Below the pieces are notes generated by a model. That model was not told where the DNA came from. It saw only the letters and a list, made by a program, of their open reading frames with translations, and did no database searches. This document shows, piece after piece, positions 10,335 to 19,887 of a stretch of 64,000 nt of DNA. Origin of the DNA: Thiotrichaceae bacterium (lineage in GTDB: Bacteria; Pseudomonadota; Gammaproteobacteria; Beggiatoales; Beggiatoaceae); the NCBI GenBank assembly GCA_029939505.1, contig JAOZSV010000002.1, positions 1 to 64,000 on the forward strand, read 5' to 3'. Each line of letters opens with the position of its first letter. Position 1 is the first letter of the stretch. The translations under genes and the position numbers were made by a program.

Positions 10335-10773
10335 TTTAAAACCTCCTGCAAAACTCGAAATCTGTTCTACAGATTGAAGAAATCCGATTTTTGAGCGACG
10401 AAATTGTCTTCCATCTATTAGCTTAGCTCGTTTTGATTGGAGAAATGATACTCATTATATTATCTCATAATTTGCCAAGCATTTTTTTGTTAGGGGACAT
10501 TTTTTCATCAGTATTTTACAAAGAAAAATTTCACCTTTAAATTGTTTGATCGAGCTGAAAATTTTCAATAAAAAAGTCCTGTACAAAATCAATTCTGTCG
10601 ATTTTTTTATCTTTCTTATAAAAAAATTCTTTTAAAGGAAAAAATCATTATTTGAATTAGAATATCGAATTATTAATCGCTATATCATTTATTTTTTGAA
10701 TTTTTTGTCATTTTAAACAAAATATGTTATCGTAAGTCGTTTCCAAAAGTGGGAAAAATGCACAATGATACTT

Positions 10774-10817
10774 TTCGAGGCTAAAGTTTTTTTAAAGAAA
10801 AAACTTTAGCCTCGAAT
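10774..10817. repeat. TTCGAGGCTAAAG... palindrome
   Basis: Inverted repeat. Confidence 0.95.
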
Positions 10818-10862
10818 GTTATAATCTAGAAAATCTGTTAATTAGGGAATCTATAAAAAATT

Positions 10863-11291
10863 ATGGCTGTTTCAGAACAAATTAAAAGTCAGTTTATTGA
10901 GTACATCGCACTTCAAGCATTTGATGATCAATATATTGATCGCCAAGAAGAGAAACGAATTCTTGAAGTGGGCGTAAAAAATGGCATGAGTGTAGATGAA
11001 AGTTTGTCTCTCATTCGCCAAGTGTCTTTGCAAAAAGGTTTGGTTATCGAAAGAGATGCCGAGGAACAGGCTAAAGAATTTCTTGAAAAAGCGGCGACTA
11101 ATGATGGGAAAGTGACTAAAAAGGAATTTGGAGATACTGTCGCGCTGTTCAAAAAAGCGAGCAAGGGCAAGATTCCTGAACATGAAATGAAACTGCGTTT
11201 AAAGAAAATGATGGAAGATAATGGTTGGAAAGCCAAAGAAGGAGGGTTGTTTGGCTCAAAGTGGTATTCTGCGATAGAAGGAACTTGTTAA
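10863..11291 (+). CDS. Hypothetical protein, tandem paralogue 1 (EF-hand/TerB-like helical?)
   Basis: 142 aa; FDDQYIDRQEEKRIL and TNDGKVTKKEF motifs; clear similarity to 11357-11773. Confidence 0.8.
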   Translation: MAVSEQIKSQFIEYIALQAFDDQYIDRQEEKRILEVGVKNGMSVDESLSLIRQVSLQKGLVIERDAEEQAKEFLEKAATNDGKVTKKEFGDTVALFKKASKGKIPEHEMKLRLKKMMEDNGWKAKEGGLFGSKWYSAIEGTC

Positions 11292-11356
11292 TCAGCAAGG
11301 TTTCCTCCCACTAAGGGTAGCACAGCATTTAATTTGCACAGGAAGGAGTATCAGTT

Positions 11357-11773
11357 ATGGCAGTTTCAGATGAAGTCAGAAAGGCTTTTGTTGATTTCAT
11401 TATGCTTCAAGTCTTTGATGATCAATATATTGATCGTCAAGAGGAGAAGAATATCCTTGAAGAAGGAATTAAGAAGGGGATGGGCGTAGATGAAGGACTT
11501 GCTATTATGCGACAAGTCGCCCTGGAAAAAGGGATCGCGCTTGAAAGAGATGCCGAAGAACGCGCTAAGGAAACGTTAGAAGCTTTTGCTACCAATGATG
11601 GCAAAGTGGATAAAAAGGAATTTGAGGATGCCGTCGCGATCTTCAAAAAACACAGTAAAGGTAAGATACCCGAACCTGAGTTGAAAAAACGGCTCAAAAA
11701 GATGATGGGGGAAAACAATTGGAAAGCCAAAGAAGGTGGTTTCTTTGGTTCAAAATGGTTTTCTGCGATTTGA
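11357..11773 (+). CDS. Hypothetical protein, tandem paralogue 2
   Basis: 138 aa, clearly similar to upstream ORF (shared FDDQYIDRQEEK, ERDAEE, TNDGKV.KKEF, NNWKAKEGG(F/L)FGSKW). Confidence 0.8.
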   Translation: MAVSDEVRKAFVDFIMLQVFDDQYIDRQEEKNILEEGIKKGMGVDEGLAIMRQVALEKGIALERDAEERAKETLEAFATNDGKVDKKEFEDAVAIFKKHSKGKIPEPELKKRLKKMMGENNWKAKEGGFFGSKWFSAI

Positions 11774-11918
11774 AGAATAAAAGTAACGATTCAGCCTTGA
11801 AATTTCAAGGCTGAAAGCATTCGATATTTTAGTTTTTTTTCAAAAAACTCTCGAATAGTCTGCTAAAGAATGATAGAGTTAAGTACCAAACTTCTTAAAT
11901 AAAATGGCGGTAGATTTA

Positions 11919-12401
11919 ATGAACAAATCAGTTTATTTAGATACAACTATACCTAGTTATTTATTTGATGATCGAGAAAACATCAAAGTGCATATTGATG
12001 TAACTAAAAAATGGTGGGAACAAGAAAAGGACAATTTTGAAACTTGGATTTCTGAAGAAACTTTTAATGAGCTATCTGAAGGTGATTATCCAAGAAAAGA
12101 TGAAATACTGGAATTTATTAGAGAGATTGCAATTTTGCCGCCTCACCAAGAAATAGTACAGATAGCAAAAGTCTATTTAAATAATTATTTAATGCCACAA
12201 GTATTAAAGGGTGATGTCTTACACTTGGCTTATGCATCGTATTATAAAATTGATTTTTTATTGACTTGGAACTGCAACCATCTTGCTAATGCCAACAAGC
12301 GTCAACATATAAGAGTTGTTAATGCGCGTTTAAATTTGGCAACACCAGAAATTATAACACCTCTTGAACTATTTTCGGAAAACAATAATGATTACGAATG
12401 A
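11919..12401 (+). CDS. PIN-domain protein (VapC-like RNase)
   Basis: SVYLDTTIPSYLFDD, FLLTWNCNHLANANK acidic/aromatic PIN signatures. Confidence 0.75.
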   Translation: MNKSVYLDTTIPSYLFDDRENIKVHIDVTKKWWEQEKDNFETWISEETFNELSEGDYPRKDEILEFIREIAILPPHQEIVQIAKVYLNNYLMPQVLKGDVLHLAYASYYKIDFLLTWNCNHLANANKRQHIRVVNARLNLATPEIITPLELFSENNNDYE

Positions 12402-12585
12402 GCTATTAAAAATTAAGTATGACACCCAGAAAAGATTAGATCAAGAAGCTCAACATAGTCTTGAAAAATATATAGAAATTAGTCACAGAAATGTCCAAAA
12501 AATTGTAGCTGATTATGGCTTAAAACTTAAATATGGAACGCCAAGTACAGTAGGAACAAGGAATGGCGAAACGAAAGTGTTTTAA
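12388..12585 (+). CDS. Small partner protein downstream of and overlapping the PIN gene (candidate antitoxin)
   Basis: ORF MITNELLKIKYDTQKRLDQEAQHSLEKYIEISHRNVQ...; overlaps the PIN ORF 3' end. Confidence 0.55.
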   Translation: MITNELLKIKYDTQKRLDQEAQHSLEKYIEISHRNVQKIVADYGLKLKYGTPSTVGTRNGETKVF

Positions 12586-12726
12586 CTAATTCAGCGGACG
12601 CTTGTACCGAATAAAGAATTCGAGGCTAAAGTTTTTTTAAAGAAAAAACTTTAGCATCATTTTTTTCAAAAATCGGATTTCTATACTAACACTTCAACAT
12701 TTTCACAGATTTTATTTCCGTTTAAA

Positions 12727-13302
12727 ATGGAACTATTCAAACGTATCCTTTTCACATTGCGGATGTTACACCGTTATCGTCATGCCTTAGCAAAAATTGA
12801 TTCTACAACTCCCCGCCAAATACATCAAATTTCACCAACCAATCTTAAACATAATGGCATCAAAGTTTTAGTATTAGACTTTGATGGTGTATTGGCAGCG
12901 CATGGTGAGGCACTGCCCAATCAAGAATTACAGCCATGGTTGCACGACTGTATTAACACATTTGGTTCGACACAAGTTTTTGTTTTATCAAATAAACCTT
13001 TGCAGAGTCGAATAAATTATTTTAATCAGCTTAAAATACGGTGCATTGCTGGTGTGAAAAAGAAACCTTATCCTGATGGCTTACAAAAAATTATCGCTTT
13101 AACAGAGCAATCTCCAGAAACAGTGATGTTAGTGGATGATAGACTTTTGACAGGGTGTTTGGCTGCTTGTATTGCTGGCAATTCGGTGACGCTGATTACT
13201 CGCCCTTATGTCTCTCTATCTAAACGCCCAATACAAGAATTGTTTTTTATGACGCTACGATTTTTGGAGCGTTACATTGTACAGTTGATTGCTAGATTTT
13301 AA
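12727..13302 (+). CDS. HAD-superfamily phosphatase (YqeG-like)
   Basis: KVLVLDFDGVLAAHGE, VFVLSNKP, VMLVDDRLLTGCLA. Confidence 0.8.
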   Translation: MELFKRILFTLRMLHRYRHALAKIDSTTPRQIHQISPTNLKHNGIKVLVLDFDGVLAAHGEALPNQELQPWLHDCINTFGSTQVFVLSNKPLQSRINYFNQLKIRCIAGVKKKPYPDGLQKIIALTEQSPETVMLVDDRLLTGCLAACIAGNSVTLITRPYVSLSKRPIQELFFMTLRFLERYIVQLIARF

Positions 13303-13519
13303 GTTTTTCTTCAAAAAACTTAAACCTCGAACTCCAAAATTCAAAGCGAAAGCATTTGAGGTTTGAGTTTTTCTTCAAAAAACGTAAGTCGTGAAGCATA
13401 AGTTTTAATACTTTTTGGAGTCCATCATATTTGTGCTTGAGTACTTACTCCATTCGCATTTCAATGTGAGTAGTTACCAATTAAATTTTTAATTTCCACT
13501 TATGAATATATCATTTTTG

Positions 13520-14206
13520 CTATTCAAATAAATATTCAATTTCCTTTAAATGCCTTTCTAAAGAAAGTGATAACATTGAAGAAATCGTGAACAAAGTCGC
13601 TAATACATTCAAATTTGAATCCGCATCACAGGCAGCACGAATACGTTCCAAAAAATGATAATTTAAAGTTTGCATTTCTTTAAAATGTTTTTTTAAACCT
13701 TCAAATTCCAAATCAATATGGCCCTCTTTTTGATAGACATAATATTGGTGCAATAAATAAGAGGAAGTTACCCGATAAACTGTTTCATCCAAGGAAGCAA
13801 AGGGTAAATGATAATATGCCATACCACGCATGTGGAATAAAAGGGGACACGCACTGCTTGCCATCACAAATCCAATCAAAGCTCTTAAACCTGTTTGTGC
13901 ATCGGCTCGTTTAAAATATTCACGTTCAGGCGTTATCACATGAATATCCACCTCTTTACAAGAAAAAATTTCCTTAAATCCCAAAACAATTTCATGGGCA
14001 TCAATAGCAACGGGGCAATGTGAATCTGTATCAAGATTTAATGGACAATTGGGGCATTGATGAAAATCTAACTGAGTCCAATTTGGATATAATTTTTTGT
14101 CTAAAAAATGTCCACGAGTTCTATCAAAATCTATTTTGTACTGTAAAACTTTTCCATCATCCAGGGTAAAAGTATATTCAATAAACATAATTGTTTGTTC
14201 ATCCAT
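13520..14206 (-). CDS. Conserved hypothetical protein (DUF6901-like)
   Basis: 228 aa with CPNCPLNLDTDSHCP cluster; family name recalled, not searched. Confidence 0.65.
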   Translation of the reverse strand: MDEQTIMFIEYTFTLDDGKVLQYKIDFDRTRGHFLDKKLYPNWTQLDFHQCPNCPLNLDTDSHCPVAIDAHEIVLGFKEIFSCKEVDIHVITPEREYFKRADAQTGLRALIGFVMASSACPLLFHMRGMAYYHLPFASLDETVYRVTSSYLLHQYYVYQKEGHIDLEFEGLKKHFKEMQTLNYHFLERIRAACDADSNLNVLATLFTISSMLSLSLERHLKEIEYLFE

Positions 14207-14737
14207 ACGAAAATTAATTAAAAATATTTTTTATTTTACTTGATGTTCTCATTTTTTTCATCCCTCTCCTTTAGCTTTGGAGATTTGTTGGAATCTATGA
14301 TCCCATCCCACTATTATTCAATTAATAACGACAAGTAATAACGACAAGGATTGTTTATAAAGAAGTATAGATGAAAAAACATTATAAATCAAATAGTTAA
14401 TAAACATAAGTTCAAGTGATTATCCTTTTTTATAAATAATCCTTGTAGTTATATTATGTTTGTGTTAAGTATTAGTGGGATAGGTTCATTCAGTTTTTTG
14501 AAGAACATTAGCCTCAAATGCTTTAGCTTTGAACACAAACTTAAAAAAATGCGAATCTTATGCCAATAGTCATTTAAGACGTTTTTTCAAAACGTTTTGA
14601 AAAAAACTTGAACTTTAAAATCAGAATTTTTAGAATTTAAAAATTCATACAGAAAGAGGAGCAATTTTTGTTGGGAAAAAATACGTTCTCACTGGGATTT
14701 TTTTGAAAGGGGATTTTTTTGGAAGAAGTATAAAAAA

Positions 14738-14770
14738 AAACCTCAGAGGTTTTGAAAACCTCTGAGGTTT
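14738..14770. repeat. AAACCTCAGAGG palindrome
   Basis: Direct reading. Confidence 0.95.
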
Positions 14771-14786
14771 GAATTGGTTTTAAATC

Positions 14787-14873
14787 TGGTACCGAGGGTC
14801 GGAATCGAACCGACACGGTGTTACCACCACTAGATTTTGAGTCTAGCGCGTCTACCAGTTCCGCCACCCCGGC
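14787..14873 (-). tRNA. tRNA-Leu (anticodon CAA), CCA encoded
   Basis: Reverse complement GCCGGGGTGGCGGAACTGGTAGACGCGCTAGACTCAAAATCTAGTGGTGGTAACACCGTGTCGGTTCGATTCCGACCCTCGGTACCA folds as class II tRNA with long variable arm. Confidence 0.95.
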
Positions 14874-15008
14874 TAATTAAGGAAACCTATTGTAACAAAT
14901 CTTAATGACAAATGGAAGACTTTTTTACACTTTTTTTTAAAAAAAACGTGTTTTAAACAAAATTACTTTATATAACAAATAGTTACATTTATTATACCCA
15001 TTCAAGAA

Positions 15009-16046
15009 ATGTCTATGCAACGTTCCGATTTTTCCTTTGACTTACCTAAAGAGCTAATTGCACAATATCCTTTAGAGTCACGTACAAGTAGTCGTTTACT
15101 ATATATGCACTCCAAGGATCAATTTCAAGATCATCGTTTCATTGATTTTCCAAACTTATTAGCTCCGACTGATTTATTAGTCTTTAATAATACTCGTGTT
15201 ATTCCAGCCCGATTATTTGCTTATAAAGAAACAGGGGGGCAAGTCGAAATCCTTGTCGAACGAATACTTGATAATAATAGGGTACTGGCACAACTGCGAT
15301 CCAGTAAATCACCTAAACCACTAACAGAATTAGTTATTGATAATGACATTAAAATAACCGTTTTGCAACGGTTAGATCACTTTTTTGAATTACAATTTAA
15401 TGATCCACGTTCCATCTATGATATTTTGCAAGCCGTTGGACATATTCCTTTGCCCCCCTATATAAAGCGGGCAGATACACAGAAGGATAATCTTCGCTAT
15501 CAAACAGTCTATGCAGAGCAATTGGGTGCCGTAGCGGCACCGACAGCAGGGCTCCATTTTGATAAAGCCATACTAGAACAGATTAAAGCGATTGGTATAG
15601 AAATGGCTTTTATTACTTTACATGTGGGGGCGGGGACATTTTCACCCATACGTGTTGATGATATTCGCCAGCATACCATGCACACTGAACGTTTACAGGT
15701 TTCCGCCCAAGTTTGTGAACAAGTTAAAGCGACACGCGCTCGCGGTGGACGTATTATTGCCGTAGGAACAACTTGTGTACGCGCCCTAGAAGCGGCTTCT
15801 GCTGAGGGTAGCATAAAACCTTATGAAGGCGAAACCCGTTTATTCATTACGCCAGGCTACAAATTTGTGAGCGTCGATGCCCTGCTAACTAATTTTCATC
15901 TCCCTGAATCTTCACTGCTCATACTTGTTTCTGCTTTCGCTGGAAAATCCAGCATTTTAGCAGCCTATCAACATGCGATTGCACAAAAATATCGTTTTTT
16001 TAGTTATGGTGATGCCATGTTTGTGGATCGCGCTGATAAAGATTGA
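15009..16046 (+). CDS. queA: S-adenosylmethionine:tRNA ribosyltransferase-isomerase
   Basis: SDFSFDLPKELIAQYPLE, HVGAGTFSPIRVDDIRQHTMHTE, LTNFHLPESSLL. Confidence 0.97.
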   Translation: MSMQRSDFSFDLPKELIAQYPLESRTSSRLLYMHSKDQFQDHRFIDFPNLLAPTDLLVFNNTRVIPARLFAYKETGGQVEILVERILDNNRVLAQLRSSKSPKPLTELVIDNDIKITVLQRLDHFFELQFNDPRSIYDILQAVGHIPLPPYIKRADTQKDNLRYQTVYAEQLGAVAAPTAGLHFDKAILEQIKAIGIEMAFITLHVGAGTFSPIRVDDIRQHTMHTERLQVSAQVCEQVKATRARGGRIIAVGTTCVRALEAASAEGSIKPYEGETRLFITPGYKFVSVDALLTNFHLPESSLLILVSAFAGKSSILAAYQHAIAQKYRFFSYGDAMFVDRADKD

Positions 16047-16309
16047 GTTGCAAATCCTTAATGAAAAGGTTAAAATCGTTTTTTTTGTTCAAGTCAATTT
16101 AATTCAAAATGATAAACTTTTGATGCGAATTATTTGATGCAAATGAATGGAGTTCAACGCTTTAGCTTTGAAACCGTGTATGAAATCGCCAAAGCTGAAG
16201 CGTTTTTTTCAAAAAAAACTATTTTAAATAATTGATTTAAAAGCAGTTTATTATTTTTTAAATTCGCATTATTGTTATCAAAGTCAACACATCAATTTAG
16301 AAAATTACT

Positions 16310-17116
16310 GTGAAAAATATTAAGTTTCAAAATATTCGGGGTGAATTTAAAAGAGTACGAGGAGAAATATTTTCTTACCTTCTTGCTTTGTTCAAAAAAA
16401 CAAAGGAACCAGACTCTAAATTTATTATATTTAGCAAAGGAAGAACAGGTAGCAATTTACTACGCACTTTACTTAATTCACATCCTGAAATTGTTTGTGA
16501 AGGGGATATATTTCTTCGTTTGTATGTTAGAATCCTCTCTCTAAAGTTATACATTAAAGGACGAATTGCTAAAAATCCAACAAAAGTGTACGGCTTTCAA
16601 TTACAGCGTGCCCAACTTAATCACGAAAAAATAGAGACTAAAGACTTCCTATCTGATCTCCATAACAATGGATGGAAAATAATTTATTTGAGGAGAAAAA
16701 ACCGCTTTCGACAAAAAATCTCCTCAAAGATCGCAATCAGTAGAAATCAATGGCTCTATAGTTCAAAAAGCAATTTAGAACCATCAACATCATTCAAAGT
16801 CCATATTGATACTCAAGAACTGTTGACTGAACTGGAAAATGCAGAAAACGCTGCTCTAAAAGACAAGGCTGATTTAAAAGAAATCCCTTATATAGAAATG
16901 ATTTATGAGGATGATCTGTTAAAGGCAGGGCAACATCAGAAAACCGCAGATAAAATCTTCGACTTTCTGGGTGTTCAATCAGCACCTGTTGAAACGAATA
17001 TGATAAAAACACCTTATCAGAATTTGGCAGAGGTTATTGAAAACTATGATGAAATAACCGCCTTATTAAGTAAAACCAAGTATGCCCACTATCTTGAGGA
17101 GGATAAAACGGAATAA
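16310..17116 (+). CDS. Sulfotransferase family protein (GTG start)
   Basis: FIIFSKGRTGSNLLRTLLNSHPEIVCEGD (5'-PSB-like motif), IYLRRKNRF, IPYIEMIYEDDL. Confidence 0.8.
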   Translation: MKNIKFQNIRGEFKRVRGEIFSYLLALFKKTKEPDSKFIIFSKGRTGSNLLRTLLNSHPEIVCEGDIFLRLYVRILSLKLYIKGRIAKNPTKVYGFQLQRAQLNHEKIETKDFLSDLHNNGWKIIYLRRKNRFRQKISSKIAISRNQWLYSSKSNLEPSTSFKVHIDTQELLTELENAENAALKDKADLKEIPYIEMIYEDDLLKAGQHQKTADKIFDFLGVQSAPVETNMIKTPYQNLAEVIENYDEITALLSKTKYAHYLEEDKTE

Positions 17117-17127
17117 AGGTTGAAGAG

Positions 17128-18351
17128 ATGGCATTGATTGTACAAAAATATGGTGGCACATCAGTCGGCTCAACTGAGCGGATTGCCGCTGTCGCCGAAA
17201 AAATCATGGCCACTCGATCTCAAGGACATGATGTCGTTGTAGTCGTTTCCGCCATGAGTGGAGAAACTAATCGCCTAGTGGCATTGGCTAAAAGTCTTGC
17301 GGATCCGCCTAAAGCCCGCGAATTTGATGTGCTTTTAGCCACAGGTGAACAAGTCACTATTAGTTTACTCAGTATGACTCTTGAAGCGCGTGGATGTTCA
17401 GCCCGTTCTTATACGGGATCACAGGTACATATTTTGACAGATAGTGCCCATACTAAAGCGCGTATTCTTGAGATTGATGACAAACGTATTCATGATGATT
17501 TGGCACAAGGCACTGTGGTTGTTGTGGCAGGCTTTCAAGGTACTGATGCCCAAGGTAATATTACCACTTTAGGGCGGGGCGGTTCGGATACCACAGCCGT
17601 TGCATTAGCCGCTGCCCTGAAAGCAGATGAATGTCAAATTTATACTGATGTTGATGGCGTTTATACGACCGATCCTCGTGTTGTGCATCAAGCTCGCCGC
17701 CTTGATAAAATCTGTTTCGAGGAAATGCTAGAAATGGCGAGTTTGGGATCAAAAGTCTTGCAAATTCGTGCAGTGGAATTTGCCAGTAAATATAATGTAC
17801 CATTACGAGTGCTATCCTCTTTTAAAGAGGGGCAAGGCACTTTGATTGCGTCAGAGGATGAAACGATGGAAAAAGCCCTCATTTCAAGTATTGCGTTTAA
17901 TCGTGATGAGGCCAAATTAACGTTATTGGGTGTACCTGATCAACCTGGAATCGCCTATCAGATTTTAGGCCAGATTGCGGATGCTAATATTGAAGTAGAT
18001 ATGATCATCCAAAACATCGGAGCCGATGGGACGACAGATTTTACCTTCACAGTACATCATAATGACTACAAAAATGCCTTAACGATTTTACAGAATATCG
18101 CTAAAGAATTAGGAATTCGTGAGGTACTTGGCGATGATAGCATTGTGAAAATTTCTTTAGTGGGTGTTGGGATGCGTTCACATGCTGGCATTGCCAGTAC
18201 CATGTTTAAAACGTTGGCGGATGAGGGCATTAACATCCAAATGATTTCGACTTCAGAAATTAAAATTTCAGTAGTCGTCCACGAAAAATACCTTGAATTA
18301 GGGGTCAGAGCATTACATGCGGCTTTTAACTTGGATGAAGCAGCTTCTTAA
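17128..18351 (+). CDS. lysC: Aspartate kinase
   Basis: [38 protein letters not shown] domains. Confidence 0.97.
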   Translation: MALIVQKYGGTSVGSTERIAAVAEKIMATRSQGHDVVVVVSAMSGETNRLVALAKSLADPPKAREFDVLLATGEQVTISLLSMTLEARGCSARSYTGSQVHILTDSAHTKARILEIDDKRIHDDLAQGTVVVVAGFQGTDAQGNITTLGRGGSDTTAVALAAALKADECQIYTDVDGVYTTDPRVVHQARRLDKICFEEMLEMASLGSKVLQIRAVEFASKYNVPLRVLSSFKEGQGTLIASEDETMEKALISSIAFNRDEAKLTLLGVPDQPGIAYQILGQIADANIEVDMIIQNIGADGTTDFTFTVHHNDYKNALTILQNIAKELGIREVLGDDSIVKISLVGVGMRSHAGIASTMFKTLADEGINIQMISTSEIKISVVVHEKYLELGVRALHAAFNLDEAAS

Positions 18352-18442
18352 AAAAGATAGGGCATCTCAAGATGTACCTAACGCTAAAGTAGATACAACT
18401 GTTGAGCTTGAAACCAGGAAGAAGGATAAAAGGAGAAAATCT

Positions 18443-18637
18443 ATGTTGATTTTGACAAGGCGTGTTGGTGAATCATTGATGATAGGAGACGATATAGTCA
18501 TCACAGTATTGGGTGTGAAGGGTAATCAAGTGCGAATTGGTGTCAATGCACCCCGGGAGATTGCTGTTCACCGTGAGGAAATTTATCATCGGATTCAACA
18601 GGAGAAAATTCAAGCCAATCCAGAAGAAAGCGAATAA
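18443..18637 (+). CDS. csrA: Carbon storage regulator CsrA
   Basis: [56 protein letters not shown] upstream of 18443. Confidence 0.97.
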   Translation: MLILTRRVGESLMIGDDIVITVLGVKGNQVRIGVNAPREIAVHREEIYHRIQQEKIQANPEESE

Positions 18638-18736
18638 GGAGCCTTTCTAGCTTTGGAAGTTTTTTGGAGTCCAACGCTTCAGCTTTGGCGTATTTCCGTT
18701 CAACGCTTCAGCTTTGGCAGGACATTAATATTAATC

Positions 18737-19080
18737 TTTTCTTGTTTGAATCAGAATTGACAGAATTTGAGAATTTTCAGAATAAAATCATTTCGAGGCG
18801 TAACTACCTTGAAATTAATTTCAAGGCTAAAATGTACAGGACAATTTTTTTATCATTTCTGAGTAGGGTGGGTAGAGCGAACGCTCCACCCACCATTTTT
18901 TGTGGGTTTCCACTTCGTTCCTACCCACCCTACATTTTACTAAATTAGAGAGTTTAGCTGGCTTTAGCCTGCTTTGGTTTTCAGCCTTGAAATTGATTTC
19001 AAGGCTAAGTAGTTACAATCATTGAAATAAGAAATTCTGTTAATTCTCAAATTCGGTCAATTCTGATTCAAACAAGAAAA
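18737..19080. repeat. Nested inverted repeat region (39 bp outer arms, 38/39 identical)
   Basis: 18737-18775 vs reverse complement of 19042-19080; inside are CTTGAAAT.. pairs and a GTAGGGTGGG...CCCACCCTAC element. Confidence 0.9.
18860..18935. repeat. GTAGGGTGGGTAG ... CTACCCACCCTAC element (second copy near 54190-54258)
   Basis: Direct reading, shared with 54190 region including upstream TGTACAGGACAATTTTTTTATCATTTCTGA. Confidence 0.9.
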
Positions 19081-19119
19081 AATGTCCTATACAACAGAAA
19101 TATTTTTAACAGATTGATT

Positions 19120-19830
19120 TTAAAGACGTTTATTAAACAATCCGAACAAAGGTAATTTTTCCAATTGCCCTAATTCCTGTTTTTCGACGAACAGCAATTT
19201 TTTGAGTCTCTTTTCACGTCGATCCTGCCATAAACGACTCACTTGTAAACGCCATAAGAGATTAATCAGTAAATAACCTGTTAAAGCACTAAAACTACCT
19301 AGCACAAAACTACCCAGTAGTAACGGCTGCCAAAAAATGTCTAATGAATTGAGCAACCATTCAAAAGATAAACTAAATTCAATATGTTCAGTAGGCAATC
19401 CTAATAATACTGTACCCAGTTTGTAGGCAAAATAGAATACAGGTGGTATGGTAATAGGATTAGTGACCCAAACTAAGCTGACTGATAAAGGTAAATTGAC
19501 GCGAAACGCAATCGCCAATGCAGCAGCTAATAACATTTGCATCGGTAAAGGAACAAAAGCGATGAATAAGCCAACAGCCATGCCCCCTGCTAATGATCGC
19601 CTATTCAAATGCCACAAATTGGGATCATGGAGAAGAGCGCCAAAAAACTGAAGTTTAGGATGAGATTTAACATGAGAAATCTCTGGTAATGAACGCTTAA
19701 AAAATTTTTTCATGAGAAGAATATTTGGAAATCTATCGTTTTTTAGATAAATTGTTTCACGGAAAAGAAACTCAGTTTCTTGAAGAAAGTCAGTTTTTCT
19801 TGTTTCTGAAAAAATTGAGTTTCTGAACAT
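19120..19830 (-). CDS. DUF2062 membrane protein
   Basis: PNLWHLNRRSLAGGMAVGLFIAFVPLPMQMLLAAALAIAFRVNLPLSVSLVWVTNPIT. Confidence 0.9.
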   Translation of the reverse strand: MFRNSIFSETRKTDFLQETEFLFRETIYLKNDRFPNILLMKKFFKRSLPEISHVKSHPKLQFFGALLHDPNLWHLNRRSLAGGMAVGLFIAFVPLPMQMLLAAALAIAFRVNLPLSVSLVWVTNPITIPPVFYFAYKLGTVLLGLPTEHIEFSLSFEWLLNSLDIFWQPLLLGSFVLGSFSALTGYLLINLLWRLQVSRLWQDRREKRLKKLLFVEKQELGQLEKLPLFGLFNKRL

Positions 19831-19887
19831 CTATAAAATGAATCACCAGACAACCGACCTTCTTAAAGTCTGCATTTATTTATAAAA

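Noticed and set aside
14344-14446. ACAAGGATTGTTTATAAA / TTTATAAATAATCCTTGT inverted repeat (17/18) as a mobile element
   Set aside because: Single copy seen, AT-rich, loop of about 67 nt with no coding content; insufficient to call an element.
18664-18948. 94 aa ORF on + strand
   Set aside because: Lies entirely in nested repeats; translation has no protein-like character.
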